From assembly GCA_029782295.1 (NCBI GenBank), contig JAKOVB010000053.1:62001-126000 (forward strand): DNA of 64,000 nucleotides. The letters are read 5' to 3'. This stretch comes from Pseudomonadota bacterium. Lineage in GTDB: Bacteria; Pseudomonadota; Gammaproteobacteria; Burkholderiales; Methylophilaceae. The notes beneath the pieces were generated by a model, which made no database searches, was not told the origin of the DNA, and saw only the letters and a program-made list of their open reading frames with translations. Below are positions 17,960-26,862 of this stretch, piece by piece. A program made the translations under genes and the position numbers. Positions within the stretch are counted from its first letter, which is position 1. Each line of letters starts with the position of its first letter.

Positions 17960-19039
17960 TCAGACACGAAATGATTTGCTGCCGAGTGAGGAGAGGTGAT
18001 TCAGGATGGCCTTTGCCATGTCTTTCAACGGAACGATGTCATCTACACCGCCTTGAGCGATGGCTTCCTTCGGCATGCCGAATACAACGCAACTGGCTTC
18101 ATCCTGGGCAAAGGTGTGGGCTCCAGCCTCATGCATTTCCAGCATGCCGGCAGCACCGTCCTTGCCCATACCGGTGAGGATGATGCCAATGGCGTTCTTG
18201 CCGGCGTTGTTGGCTGCAGATCGGAACAGGACGTCCACAGATGGACGATGACGGTTTACGGGTTCTGCCTGGGATAACTCACAAATGTAATTGGCGCCAC
18301 TACGGGTAAGCAGTAAATGCGAGTGGCCTGGCGCCAGGTAGGCGTGGCCAGGAAGGATCCGGTCACCGTGTTCTGCCTCTTTGACGCGAATCTTGCACAA
18401 ACCGTCCAGGCGAGCTGCAAACGACTTGGTAAATCCTTCCGGCATGTGCTGGGCGATGACAATCCCCGGGCTGTCAGGAGGCATGTGAATGAGAACATCT
18501 TTCAAGGCTTCCGTGCCACCGGTCGATGCACCGAACACCAGGATTTTCTCGGTGGATGTCACCTTATTCTGCAGCGAGGGAAGCACCACATCGGCAGTTT
18601 TGCTTGAACTTGAAGCGATGGGTGAAAGCTGTTTGACACGTGCTTTGGCCGTGATGCGGATTTTGCCGGTGATTTCATCGGCATAATCCTTCATGCTGTT
18701 CTGGATATCCATTTTCGGCTTCGAAATGAAATCGACAGCACCAAGCTCCAAGGCTCTCAGTGTGACGTCAGAACCGCGTTCTGTCAGCGTGGAAATCATG
18801 AGCACCGGGGTGGGGCGCAGGCGCATCAGTTTTTCGAGGAAATCCAGGCCGTCCATCTTCGGCATTTCCACGTCCAGCGTAATGACATCCGGGTTGAGGT
18901 TGCGAATCATCTCCCGGGCCACCAGAGGATCAGGGGCCGCGCCAACGACTTCCATATCTTTCTGACTGTTGATGATTTCCTTGAGCAGTGAACGGATCAG
19001 GGCCGAATCATCGACAACAACCACTTTGATTTTATTCAT
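17960..19039 (-). CDS. cheB: Chemotaxis response regulator, receptor glutamate methylesterase/deamidase CheB
   Basis: 359 residues. The receiver domain has Asp10/Asp11, phospho-acceptor Asp56 and Lys108. The C-terminal methylesterase has the catalytic triad Ser172 (GASTGG), His198 (AQHMP) and Asp294 (GMGKDGA). It removes methyl groups added to MCPs by CheR when phosphorylated by CheA. Both large MCPs in this operon carry a C-terminal tether that CheB can also use. Last gene of the chemotaxis operon; 90 gene-free bases separate it from cheD. Confidence 0.97.
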   Translation of the reverse strand: MNKIKVVVVDDSALIRSLLKEIINSQKDMEVVGAAPDPLVAREMIRNLNPDVITLDVEMPKMDGLDFLEKLMRLRPTPVLMISTLTERGSDVTLRALELGAVDFISKPKMDIQNSMKDYADEITGKIRITAKARVKQLSPIASSSSKTADVVLPSLQNKVTSTEKILVFGASTGGTEALKDVLIHMPPDSPGIVIAQHMPEGFTKSFAARLDGLCKIRVKEAEHGDRILPGHAYLAPGHSHLLLTRSGANYICELSQAEPVNRHRPSVDVLFRSAANNAGKNAIGIILTGMGKDGAAGMLEMHEAGAHTFAQDEASCVVFGMPKEAIAQGGVDDIVPLKDMAKAILNHLSSLGSKSFRV

Positions 19040-19129
19040 GGTTTCTTTGGAATGTTCTTATAACGATTACTGAATGTTAAATCTGACGCCGTGCACAGGA
19101 GAATAGGTTAACACCAGAAGTATCGTTGA

Positions 19130-19750
19130 TTAGGTAAAGAGTTCGATATCACCTTCCACCTTGGATTCGACCAGACGGGAACTGTACTCGCGCTCACGGC
19201 TGACGATCGTGTCGTTGTGGATGTTGCGTAGTTTCTTGACCAGCACTTTTCCTGTTGCCGGAAAGTAATATACCTTTCGCGGATAGATATCCAGCAGGTC
19301 TTTGGCGATTACCGGAATTCCTTCTGTCTTGAGGTAATCGAGACCGAATTTTGCATTCCGTTCACCGACATTGGTCGCACTCATGTTCTTGATGACTGCG
19401 CCACCGCCGAACAGTTTGGCTTCCAGATTCTCACGGGCTGCACCAAGCTTCAATAGCTGATTGATCAGCATTTCCATGGCATAAGTCCCATAGCGTGTGG
19501 AGGATGCGCCCCATCCGCCCTGTTCCTGTGCATTTTCCGGCAGCATGAAGTGATTCATGCCACCGATGCCGTTGGTACGGTCTCGAATGCATGCGGCAAC
19601 GCAGGAACCCAGCGTGGTCACCAGCATCATGTCGCGACGCGTGACGTAATATTCTCCCGGCAGGATCTTGGCCGACTGGATGTTGAAGGTCCGATCGAAG
19701 TAGAGATTGGGGGCGAGGGTTTCTTCAAACCCGCTTGCTTGTCTGCTCAT
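19130..19750 (-). CDS. cheD: Chemoreceptor glutamine deamidase CheD
   Basis: 206 residues. The catalytic Cys50 (LGSCVAAC) and His67 (GMNHFMLP) sit at the spacing known for CheD. The family deamidates receptor glutamines so that they can be methylated. The start overlaps the end of cheR by 4 bases. The last residues are GDIELF-T; the same GDIELF ends the membrane MCP-like protein at 29740, which suggests a shared short binding motif. The N-terminal ~35 residues before the conserved domain are longer than in minimal CheD proteins. No cheC is present in the window. Confidence 0.95.
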   Translation of the reverse strand: MSRQASGFEETLAPNLYFDRTFNIQSAKILPGEYYVTRRDMMLVTTLGSCVAACIRDRTNGIGGMNHFMLPENAQEQGGWGASSTRYGTYAMEMLINQLLKLGAARENLEAKLFGGGAVIKNMSATNVGERNAKFGLDYLKTEGIPVIAKDLLDIYPRKVYYFPATGKVLVKKLRNIHNDTIVSREREYSSRLVESKVEGDIELFT

Positions 19751-20622
19751 CGTGTCGCCGAGATTGCCAGATGTTTGGATTTGTCAGCAATGGTATAGAC
19801 CGTCTTGCCACGGATATGGAACAGATCGGCAGCGTGCTGGAAGCTTTCAGAGTGTCCGGCAAACAGTAATGCATCACTGTGCATCAGGGGAACGAATTTT
19901 TGCAGGATCTTGTATTGCGTCGGTTTGTCGAAGTAAATCATGACGTTTCTGCAGAAAATGGCTTCGAACGGGCCATGGATCGGGTATTTCGCATCCAGCA
20001 GGTTGAGTTGCCGGAAGGTGATCATGTCTCTCAGTTCCTTGCGGACCTGAACATAACCGGCGTTCTTGCCGGTCCCTTTGAGAAAGAAACGTTTCAGAAC
20101 GTCCGGGGAAAGTTTTTCAACCCGGTCCAGGGGGTAGATGCCCGACTGTGCTTTTTTCAATACGTTGGTATCCAGGTCGGTCGCGAGAATATGGACTGGG
20201 GGAGTAAAGCTTCCGAAGGCATCGACCACCGTCATGGCCATCGTATACGGTTCTTCACCAGTCGAAGCTGCACTGCACCACAGATCAATGGGCTTGCGGT
20301 GCCTGACCTTGTTGAGGTGTTCTGCCAATAACGGGAAGTGATGGGGTTCCCGGAAGAAGGCCGTGAGGTTGGTCGTCAGGGAATTGACGAATGCCTCCCA
20401 CTCCACTTCATCGTTGGTTTCCAGTAGTCCAAGGTATTCTCGGAAACTTCCTAGCCCGGTGGCCCGCAACCGCCTCCCCAGGCGGCTGTAGACCATGTCC
20501 TTCTTGCCATCGGAAAGATTGATCCCGGCATGGTCGTATATCAGTTTGCGAACACGCTGGAAGTCCTGTTCTGTGAACAGGAACTCGCGAGAAGGGGTAT
20601 CACGCTCTGGAAGAATGGCCAT
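19747..20622 (-). CDS. cheR: Chemotaxis protein methyltransferase CheR
   Basis: 291 residues. N-terminal all-helical domain (FTEQDFQRVRKLIYDHAGINLSDGKKDMVYSRLGRRLR), then the SAM-binding Rossmann domain with LWCSAASTGEEPYTMAM and, later, FEAIFCRNVMIYFD. It methylates MCP glutamates. Both large MCPs here end in EWEEF, matching the xWxxF pentapeptide that tethers CheR of the E. coli type. It lies between the MCP genes and cheD in one operon. Confidence 0.97.
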   Translation of the reverse strand: MAILPERDTPSREFLFTEQDFQRVRKLIYDHAGINLSDGKKDMVYSRLGRRLRATGLGSFREYLGLLETNDEVEWEAFVNSLTTNLTAFFREPHHFPLLAEHLNKVRHRKPIDLWCSAASTGEEPYTMAMTVVDAFGSFTPPVHILATDLDTNVLKKAQSGIYPLDRVEKLSPDVLKRFFLKGTGKNAGYVQVRKELRDMITFRQLNLLDAKYPIHGPFEAIFCRNVMIYFDKPTQYKILQKFVPLMHSDALLFAGHSESFQHAADLFHIRGKTVYTIADKSKHLAISATR

Positions 20623-20683
20623 GGTTAAGCAATTGTTATTCTCGATTAATCATCTTGAACTGAATGGTAGGCATATATCCTGA

Positions 20684-23470
20684 TTAAAATTCTTCCCATT
20701 CCCCATCGCTATTTCCTGATGGGGGTGCAGGCAGGGGCGGGCGAGCCTGACGGGAAGCATTCGATCCTGGTAAAGAGACGTTGCGTGAGACCGTCGTCCT
20801 CGAGGATGTGGTTGGGACTGAACCTGGAATTCTGAAGATGCTGATCGATTCGATGAGCGTCTGAGCCTGCTCTTCCAGAGATTCAGCTGCTGCGGCCGCT
20901 TCCTCGACCAGCGCGGCATTCTGCTGGGTGACTTCGTCCATCTGGGTGACGGCCTGGTTGACCTGGTCGATGCCGGAACTCTGTTCGACAGAAGCGGCGG
21001 TGATTTCGGCCATGATGTCCGTCACCCGCTTGACCGAGGTGACGATCTCTTCCATGGTGGAACCGGCCTGTTCCACTTGTCTCGAGCCATCCTCGACCTT
21101 CTCGACGGAGTCGGAGATCAGTTGCTTGATTTCCTTGGCGGCGGCGGCGGAGCGTTGTGCGAGGTTGCGCACTTCACCCGCCACGACGGCGAAGCCACGA
21201 CCCTGTTCGCCGGCGCGGGCAGCTTCCACCGCGGCGTTCAGCGCGAGGATATTGGTCTGGAAGGCGATGCCGTCGATGACGCTGATGATGTCGACGATCT
21301 TGTGCGAAGCACTATTGATGGCGGACATGGTATTTACCACCTCACCAACCACTTCGCCGCCCTTCACGGCGACGCCGGAGGCGGCGGAAGCCATCTGGTT
21401 GGCCTGCTTGGCGTTCTCGGCGTTCTGCTTCACGGTGGAAGCGAGTTCTTCCATGCTGGAGGCGGTTTCTTCCAGACTGGACGCCTGCTGCTCGGTGCGC
21501 TGTGACAGGTCGGTATTGCCTGCTGCGATTTCCTTGGCCGCTGTATTGATGGCATCCGAAGCGGTTTTGATGTTGGTGACGATTTCCGTCAGGCGATCGA
21601 TCGTCAGGTTGGCATTATCCTTGATGACACCGTATGCGCCCTCGTAATCGCCATCGATACGCTGGGTCATGTCCCCATTGGAAATCCGTTCCAGGGCGCT
21701 GACGGTATCATTGATGATGGCCTCTGTAGCCGAGACCATCTGGTTGATGCCTTCGGACAGGTTGCGGAAGAAGCCCTCTTTACCCTGCAGGGATATCCGT
21801 TGCGTCAGATCGCCGCGTGAAGCTGCCTGCACGATTCCCGAAACCTCATTCTCCACGGCGACCTCCAGTGTGCGGTCGACCCATTCGGCAACCGCGCCCA
21901 AGCGTTCCCCTTTTTCGTTGACGACCGGATTGGCCCTGACGACCATGGTCCGGCCACCGACATTGACGTTGGCCGTGTAGGTGGAGGTGAAACTGGACAG
22001 CAGGTTGGCCTGGTGTGCAGGAACCTTGTGGAAACTATCGATATTGGTACCGATGAGCTTGGAGGCAGAGAAGTTCGGCAATTGCCTGCGGATATCTGAC
22101 TCGGCATCGGAAAGGGTTTTTACGACAGCGCGATTGACGTAGATGATGTTGCGATCATTGTCAGCGATCATGACGCCGGTACTGACGTTATCCAGTGCAA
22201 TGCGTACACGGAGGTTCTCTTCGGCCAGTTTGTGTTCACGTTCCAGAGCTGCCAGTTCTTCGGTGATGTTGAACCATTCCACCACGCTTCCGAGGCGTGT
22301 TCCGTCGGCGTCGATGACCGGGTTGGCGTAGAGCCGGAAAGTCAGGCCTGCAACCTTGATCTGTGTGTCGTGTGTGCTGGTGAAAGCACCGAGCAGGCGT
22401 CGTTGGTGAGCCGGATTCTTGTGGAACTGGTCGATGTTGGCACCCATGAGCTTGCTGACGTTGAAGCTTGGCAGGTCTTTCCTGAGATCGGCCTCGGCAG
22501 CGCTGAGCATCTTCACAATCGACTTGTTCATGTAGATGATGTTGAGGTCCGGGTCCGCCATCATGACGTTGGTCGACACGTTATCGAGGGCAACCTTGAT
22601 GCGCAGGGATTCGGTCGCGATGCGTTTGGTTTCTTCAACATCTGCTTTGAGGCGGGATTGTGTCTGTTTCAGGGATTCCAGCACCTTGCCGACTTCATCG
22701 GATTGATTGACCTCGATCTTGCTGTCGAAATTTCCCTGGGCAATACGATCGAAGATTTCCAGCACACGCTTCAGTGGTCGCGTAATCGAGTTGGAAAGCA
22801 TGACACCGATCCAGAGCGCGAGAATGACGCCCATGATGGTGAGGGTGATCGCTGTGTACTGAATCAGCCTGTAACGCTGCGCAGCGGAAGTGTATTCGGC
22901 AGCTGCACCGTCGTGATGGTATTTGAGGAGTGCATCCAGATCGGATTTAGCGGCCAGGTAGAGGCTAGGGACACGGTTCAGGCTGACGTCACGTGCACGT
23001 ACATAATCTCTGGCACGGATCGCGCCGATTGCTGATTGCAGCCCCTCTGTGACAAATGCCTTGCGTGATGCTGCGTAGTTGTCTGCAAGTTGCTTCTCGT
23101 CTTGTGCAACGATGGCTTCGTAGTAGGTTTTCCAGATAGCGGTGATTTCGTCGCGGTTCTTTTCGATATCCCTTGCACTAGCGTCCATCTCGGACTCATT
23201 CACAACGGTTGTGTTTTCCTTTTTGTTGCTGACCGATGTGCTAGCATTGGCCAGCATGTTCGACACATTCAACCGGTTGAGCAGCATCAGTCGATCGATA
23301 TTCTGCAATTGTCCAGTTGGCCGCATGCGTTCTTCATAGACCCGCCGTAATCCTTCGTTGGTCATCGAGATGCCGACAATACCCGCGAGGCCTCCGACAA
23401 TCATCATGGCGGAGATGAACCCGATGACCATGTTCATGCGGGTTTTGATCGACAGGTTCTTAATCATCAT
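20684..23470 (-). CDS. Methyl-accepting chemotaxis protein with two tandem PAS domains and CheR tether
   Basis: 928 residues. Membrane helix (about 12-34), periplasmic four-helix-bundle sensor (about 35-202), second membrane helix (about 203-225), HAMP, then two homologous PAS modules (about 300-410 and 425-530) each carrying a FHKxPxHQ motif, a second HAMP-like stretch and the MCP signalling domain with the hairpin tip [21 protein letters not shown]. The end is EWEEF, the CheR/CheB tether. It is about 58% similar by eye to the next MCP outside the signalling domain and nearly identical inside it. The ligand is unknown; the cytoplasmic PAS pair may sense redox or a bound cofactor. Confidence 0.93.
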   Translation of the reverse strand: MMIKNLSIKTRMNMVIGFISAMMIVGGLAGIVGISMTNEGLRRVYEERMRPTGQLQNIDRLMLLNRLNVSNMLANASTSVSNKKENTTVVNESEMDASARDIEKNRDEITAIWKTYYEAIVAQDEKQLADNYAASRKAFVTEGLQSAIGAIRARDYVRARDVSLNRVPSLYLAAKSDLDALLKYHHDGAAAEYTSAAQRYRLIQYTAITLTIMGVILALWIGVMLSNSITRPLKRVLEIFDRIAQGNFDSKIEVNQSDEVGKVLESLKQTQSRLKADVEETKRIATESLRIKVALDNVSTNVMMADPDLNIIYMNKSIVKMLSAAEADLRKDLPSFNVSKLMGANIDQFHKNPAHQRRLLGAFTSTHDTQIKVAGLTFRLYANPVIDADGTRLGSVVEWFNITEELAALEREHKLAEENLRVRIALDNVSTGVMIADNDRNIIYVNRAVVKTLSDAESDIRRQLPNFSASKLIGTNIDSFHKVPAHQANLLSSFTSTYTANVNVGGRTMVVRANPVVNEKGERLGAVAEWVDRTLEVAVENEVSGIVQAASRGDLTQRISLQGKEGFFRNLSEGINQMVSATEAIINDTVSALERISNGDMTQRIDGDYEGAYGVIKDNANLTIDRLTEIVTNIKTASDAINTAAKEIAAGNTDLSQRTEQQASSLEETASSMEELASTVKQNAENAKQANQMASAASGVAVKGGEVVGEVVNTMSAINSASHKIVDIISVIDGIAFQTNILALNAAVEAARAGEQGRGFAVVAGEVRNLAQRSAAAAKEIKQLISDSVEKVEDGSRQVEQAGSTMEEIVTSVKRVTDIMAEITAASVEQSSGIDQVNQAVTQMDEVTQQNAALVEEAAAAAESLEEQAQTLIESISIFRIPGSVPTTSSRTTVSRNVSLPGSNASRQARPPLPAPPSGNSDGEWEEF
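20860..21490 (-). repeat. Long direct repeat: signalling-domain copy 1 (copy 2 at about 23775-24405)
   Basis: The two MCP genes align at a constant offset of 2915 bases here, with runs that look identical, for example about 21110-21271 against 24025-24186. The copies lie in the same orientation 2.3 kb apart, so recombination between them could delete or fuse the receptors. Confidence 0.8.
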
Positions 23471-23562
23471 GATGTTTGCCTCAAACGAAATATCCTGGAA
23501 TGCAGCTCACGCAGCTGGATGCTATGGAAAAAGGATTGCGGCATGCCAGGTCAAGCCGTTTT

Positions 23563-23583
23563 GCCCGGGGAGAGTCCCCGGGC
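23563..23583. repeat. Perfect 9-base hairpin between the two MCP genes
   Basis: GCCCGGGGA and TCCCCGGGC flank a three-base loop. Neither side has a T-run, so it is not a standard terminator; it may stabilise mRNA ends or weaken read-through from the upstream MCP gene, which ends 16 bases away. Confidence 0.6.
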
Positions 23584-23598
23584 ATGCGCTGTTTATGA

Positions 23599-26325
23599 TT
23601 AGAACTCTTCCCACTCGCCATCATCGCTGGAGGACCCGCGGGGCGGCAATGGTTTGCGGGAAGGCCTTGCCGTCCCTGCACTGGCGGCAATGGAGCGGTT
23701 TGCGGAAGGCCGGGAAAGAGCAGGGCTGGAACTGCCCCCTGGCAACTTGAACACACTGACCGATTCAATCAGGGTCTGAGCCTGTTCTTCCAGGGATTCA
23801 GCTGCTGCGGCTGCCTCCTCAACCAGCGCGGCATTCTGCTGAGTGACTTCGTCCATCTGGGTGACGGCCTGGTTGACCTGGTCGATGCCGGAGCTCTGTT
23901 CGACAGAAGCGGCGGTGATTTCGGCCATGATGTCCGTGACCCGCTTGACCGAGGTGACGACCTCATCCATGGTCGAACCAGCCTGTTCGACCAGCTTGGA
24001 GCCATCCTCGACCTTTTCGACGGAGTCGGAGATCAGTTGCTTGATTTCCTTGGCGGCGGCGGCGGAGCGTTGTGCGAGGTTGCGCACTTCACCCGCCACG
24101 ACGGCGAAGCCACGACCCTGTTCGCCGGCGCGGGCAGCTTCCACCGCGGCGTTCAGCGCGAGGATATTGGTCTGGAAGGCGATGCCATCGATGACGCTGA
24201 TGATGTCCACGATCTTGCGCGAGGATTCGTTGATGGCTGACATGGTATTCACTACCTCGCCGACCACTTCGCCGCCCTTCACGGCGACGCCGGAGGCGGC
24301 GGAAGCCATCTGGTTGGCCTGCTTGGCGTTCTCGGCGTTCTGTTTCACGGTGGAAGCGAGTTCTTCCATGCTGGAGGCGGTTTCTTCCAGACTGGACGCC
24401 TGCTCTTCAGTGCGCTGCGAGAGATCCATGTTGCCTGCGGCAATTTCCTTGGCGGCGGTATTGATGGATTCGGCTGCCGTCTTGATCTGTTCGATCAGGT
24501 TGCGCAGGTTTTCGACCGTGGCGTTGGAGTCGTCCTTGAGTTGGCCGAAGGTGCCGAAGTACTCATTGGTGATGCTTTCAGTCAGATCACCACGGGAGAG
24601 GGCGTTCAGCACGCGAACAACTTCGTTCAGGCCGATATCGCTGGTTTCCAGCAGTTTGTTCATGCCTTCGGCCAGTGTCTTGAAGAAACCTTCCTTGTTG
24701 GAACTGTCGAGGCGGGTCTTGAAGTCACCCATGACCGCTGCTTCGACGACCTGGGAGATTTCCTGCTCGACGCCGACTTCCGCGGTGCGGTCAATCCATT
24801 CGGCTACAGCGCCAAGACGATCGCCCTTGTCGTTGATAACCGGGTTGGCGGTGACCCGCAGGTTGCGGCCACCCACGACGAGGTTGGCCGTGTAAGAACT
24901 GGTGAAGGTGGACAGCATGCGAGCCTGATGCGACGGATCCTTGTGGAAGCCATCGATATTGGTGCCTACCAGACTGTTGGCAGAGAAATTCGGCAACTGC
25001 TTGCGGATGTCGGCCTCTGCACCAGACAGGGTCTTGACCACGGCCTTGTTGACGTAAATGATGTTGCGCTCGTTGTCGGCGATCATCACGCCGGTGCTGA
25101 CATTGTCCAGGGCGATACGGACACGCAGGTTCTCTTCCGCCAGCTGGCGTTCGCGCTCCTGTGCTGCCAGTTCTTCCGTAATGTTGGCCCATTCGACCAC
25201 AGCACCCAGACGTTCCCCCTTTTCGTCGATGACAGGGTTTGCACTGAGACGGAAGGTGAGGCCTGCGACCTTGATCTGAGTCGTATAAGTGCTGGTAAAG
25301 GTGGAAAGCAGGTTGCGCTGATGTGATGGGTTCTTGTGGAAACCGTCAATATTGGTCCCCATCAGTGTGCTGACATTGAAGCTTGGCAGCACCTTCTTCA
25401 AATCAGCCTCTGCAGCGGTCAGCATAGTCACGATGGACTTGTTCATGTAGATGATGTTGAGGTCGGTGTCCGCCATCATCACGTTGGTCGATACGTTGTC
25501 CAGTGCAACCTTGATACGCGTGGTTTCCTGGGCGATCTTTCGGGTTTCGTTCATGTCATAGCCCAGTTTGATCTGGACAGATCGCAAGGCTTGCAGGACG
25601 TGGCCGACTTCATCGTTTCTCGACATGTCGAAGTGAATGTTCAGATTGCCTTCCGAGACGGTTCGCAGATGGCGAGCAGTCTGTTGCAGTGGTTTCAGCA
25701 ACATGCCGGAAATGAACAGATAGCCCCCGATGGCACCAAGGAGGCCCACCATGATGGCCAGAAACTGATAGTGTGACGCAAGTCCAAGCTTCATGCTGGC
25801 TGCCAGGAACAGCAGACTGAGGAGTGGGAGAGCGAATGCCGAGATGAGCTTGAGGTTCAGCGGCATGTCGATCAGGGTCTTGCTCAGGCGGGCTGTCAGC
25901 GGTGCCTTTGGGAAGACCCCCTGGTTCCACTGGCTGTACAGGGCGCTGGCGGATTCGATTTGCGCCCGGCTTGGCTTGTTTCGTACCGACATGTAGCCGG
26001 TCACCTGGCCGTTTTCACGCAGCGGTGTGACGTTGGCTTCTACCCAGTAGAAATCGCCGTTCTTGCAACGGTTTTTAACGATCCCGGTCCATGGGCGGCC
26101 AGCTTTGACGGTATTCCACAGGTCCTCGAAGGCAATCGCCGGCATATCCGGATGGCGGACGATATTGTGGTTAACACCGATGAGTTCTGCCTCGGTAAAC
26201 CCGCTGATGCGCAGGAAGTCTCGATTGACCGAAGTGATGTTACCTTTCAGGTCGGTCGTCGATACGATGGTGTCCGTGTCGGTCAGAACGTATTCGTTCG
26301 TGGTGACGGGCATGTTGATTCTCAT
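23599..26325 (-). CDS. Methyl-accepting chemotaxis protein, Aer-like N-terminal PAS plus two tandem PAS domains
   Basis: 908 residues; GAGGAGAA precedes the chosen ATG. The N-terminal PAS (about 10-115) has the Aer-type [11 protein letters not shown] segment, suggesting a flavin-binding energy or oxygen sensor. Two membrane helices follow (about 155-215) with almost no periplasmic loop, so the input is cytoplasmic. Then HAMP, two FHKxPxHQ-type PAS modules, a HAMP-like stretch, the MCP signalling domain and the C-terminal tether EWEEF. Its signalling domain is almost base-for-base the same as that of the neighbouring MCP, pointing to duplication or gene conversion. Third gene after cheA. Confidence 0.93.
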   Translation of the reverse strand: MRINMPVTTNEYVLTDTDTIVSTTDLKGNITSVNRDFLRISGFTEAELIGVNHNIVRHPDMPAIAFEDLWNTVKAGRPWTGIVKNRCKNGDFYWVEANVTPLRENGQVTGYMSVRNKPSRAQIESASALYSQWNQGVFPKAPLTARLSKTLIDMPLNLKLISAFALPLLSLLFLAASMKLGLASHYQFLAIMVGLLGAIGGYLFISGMLLKPLQQTARHLRTVSEGNLNIHFDMSRNDEVGHVLQALRSVQIKLGYDMNETRKIAQETTRIKVALDNVSTNVMMADTDLNIIYMNKSIVTMLTAAEADLKKVLPSFNVSTLMGTNIDGFHKNPSHQRNLLSTFTSTYTTQIKVAGLTFRLSANPVIDEKGERLGAVVEWANITEELAAQERERQLAEENLRVRIALDNVSTGVMIADNERNIIYVNKAVVKTLSGAEADIRKQLPNFSANSLVGTNIDGFHKDPSHQARMLSTFTSSYTANLVVGGRNLRVTANPVINDKGDRLGAVAEWIDRTAEVGVEQEISQVVEAAVMGDFKTRLDSSNKEGFFKTLAEGMNKLLETSDIGLNEVVRVLNALSRGDLTESITNEYFGTFGQLKDDSNATVENLRNLIEQIKTAAESINTAAKEIAAGNMDLSQRTEEQASSLEETASSMEELASTVKQNAENAKQANQMASAASGVAVKGGEVVGEVVNTMSAINESSRKIVDIISVIDGIAFQTNILALNAAVEAARAGEQGRGFAVVAGEVRNLAQRSAAAAKEIKQLISDSVEKVEDGSKLVEQAGSTMDEVVTSVKRVTDIMAEITAASVEQSSGIDQVNQAVTQMDEVTQQNAALVEEAAAAAESLEEQAQTLIESVSVFKLPGGSSSPALSRPSANRSIAASAGTARPSRKPLPPRGSSSDDGEWEEF

Positions 26326-26343
26326 GGGATTCTCCTCTAAATC

Positions 26344-26841
26344 CTACGCACTAACACTGTCGATGAGCGCCATTTCCTGGCTGTTCATCAGACTTTCGAT
26401 ATTGACCAGAATGAGCATGCGATCATCCACGGTACCCAGCCCGACCAGATACTTGGTATCGATGGTGGATACCAGATCGGGTACGGCTCTTACCTGAGAG
26501 GCCTGCAGGGTAATGACGTCCGAGACGCCGTCTACCACGATGCCGACGATGCGCCCGCTCAGGTTGAGGATGATGACGACCGTGAATTCGTTGTATTCGA
26601 CCTTGCCCAGGTTGAAGCGTACCCGCAGATCTACGATCGGGACGATGGTGCCGCGCAGGTTGATGACGCCCTTGATGAAGTCCGGGGTGTTCGCGATCTT
26701 GGTGACTGCGTCATAGCCACGAATTTCCTGGACTTTGAGAATCTCGATCCCGTATTCCTCGCTACCGAGGACGAACGTGAGGTATTCACCCACAGGGGCA
26801 TTCGAAACCTGGTCGATTGTTTCAGTACTGCTGGCGTTCAT
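26344..26841 (-). CDS. cheW: Chemotaxis coupling protein CheW
   Basis: 165 residues with the CheW fold: [25 protein letters not shown] at the start, the segment [16 protein letters not shown] and [11 protein letters not shown]. It links receptor tips to CheA-P5. It lies 21 bases after cheA and 18 bases before the next MCP gene. Confidence 0.97.
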   Translation of the reverse strand: MNASSTETIDQVSNAPVGEYLTFVLGSEEYGIEILKVQEIRGYDAVTKIANTPDFIKGVINLRGTIVPIVDLRVRFNLGKVEYNEFTVVIILNLSGRIVGIVVDGVSDVITLQASQVRAVPDLVSTIDTKYLVGLGTVDDRMLILVNIESLMNSQEMALIDSVSA

Positions 26842-26862
26842 TGCTCCTCCTTTGCCAGTCCG

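Noticed and set aside
20684-26325. CRISPR or IS-type repeats in the MCP region
   Set aside because: The repeats are coding sequence shared by two homologous receptors, without spacers, terminal repeats or a transposase.
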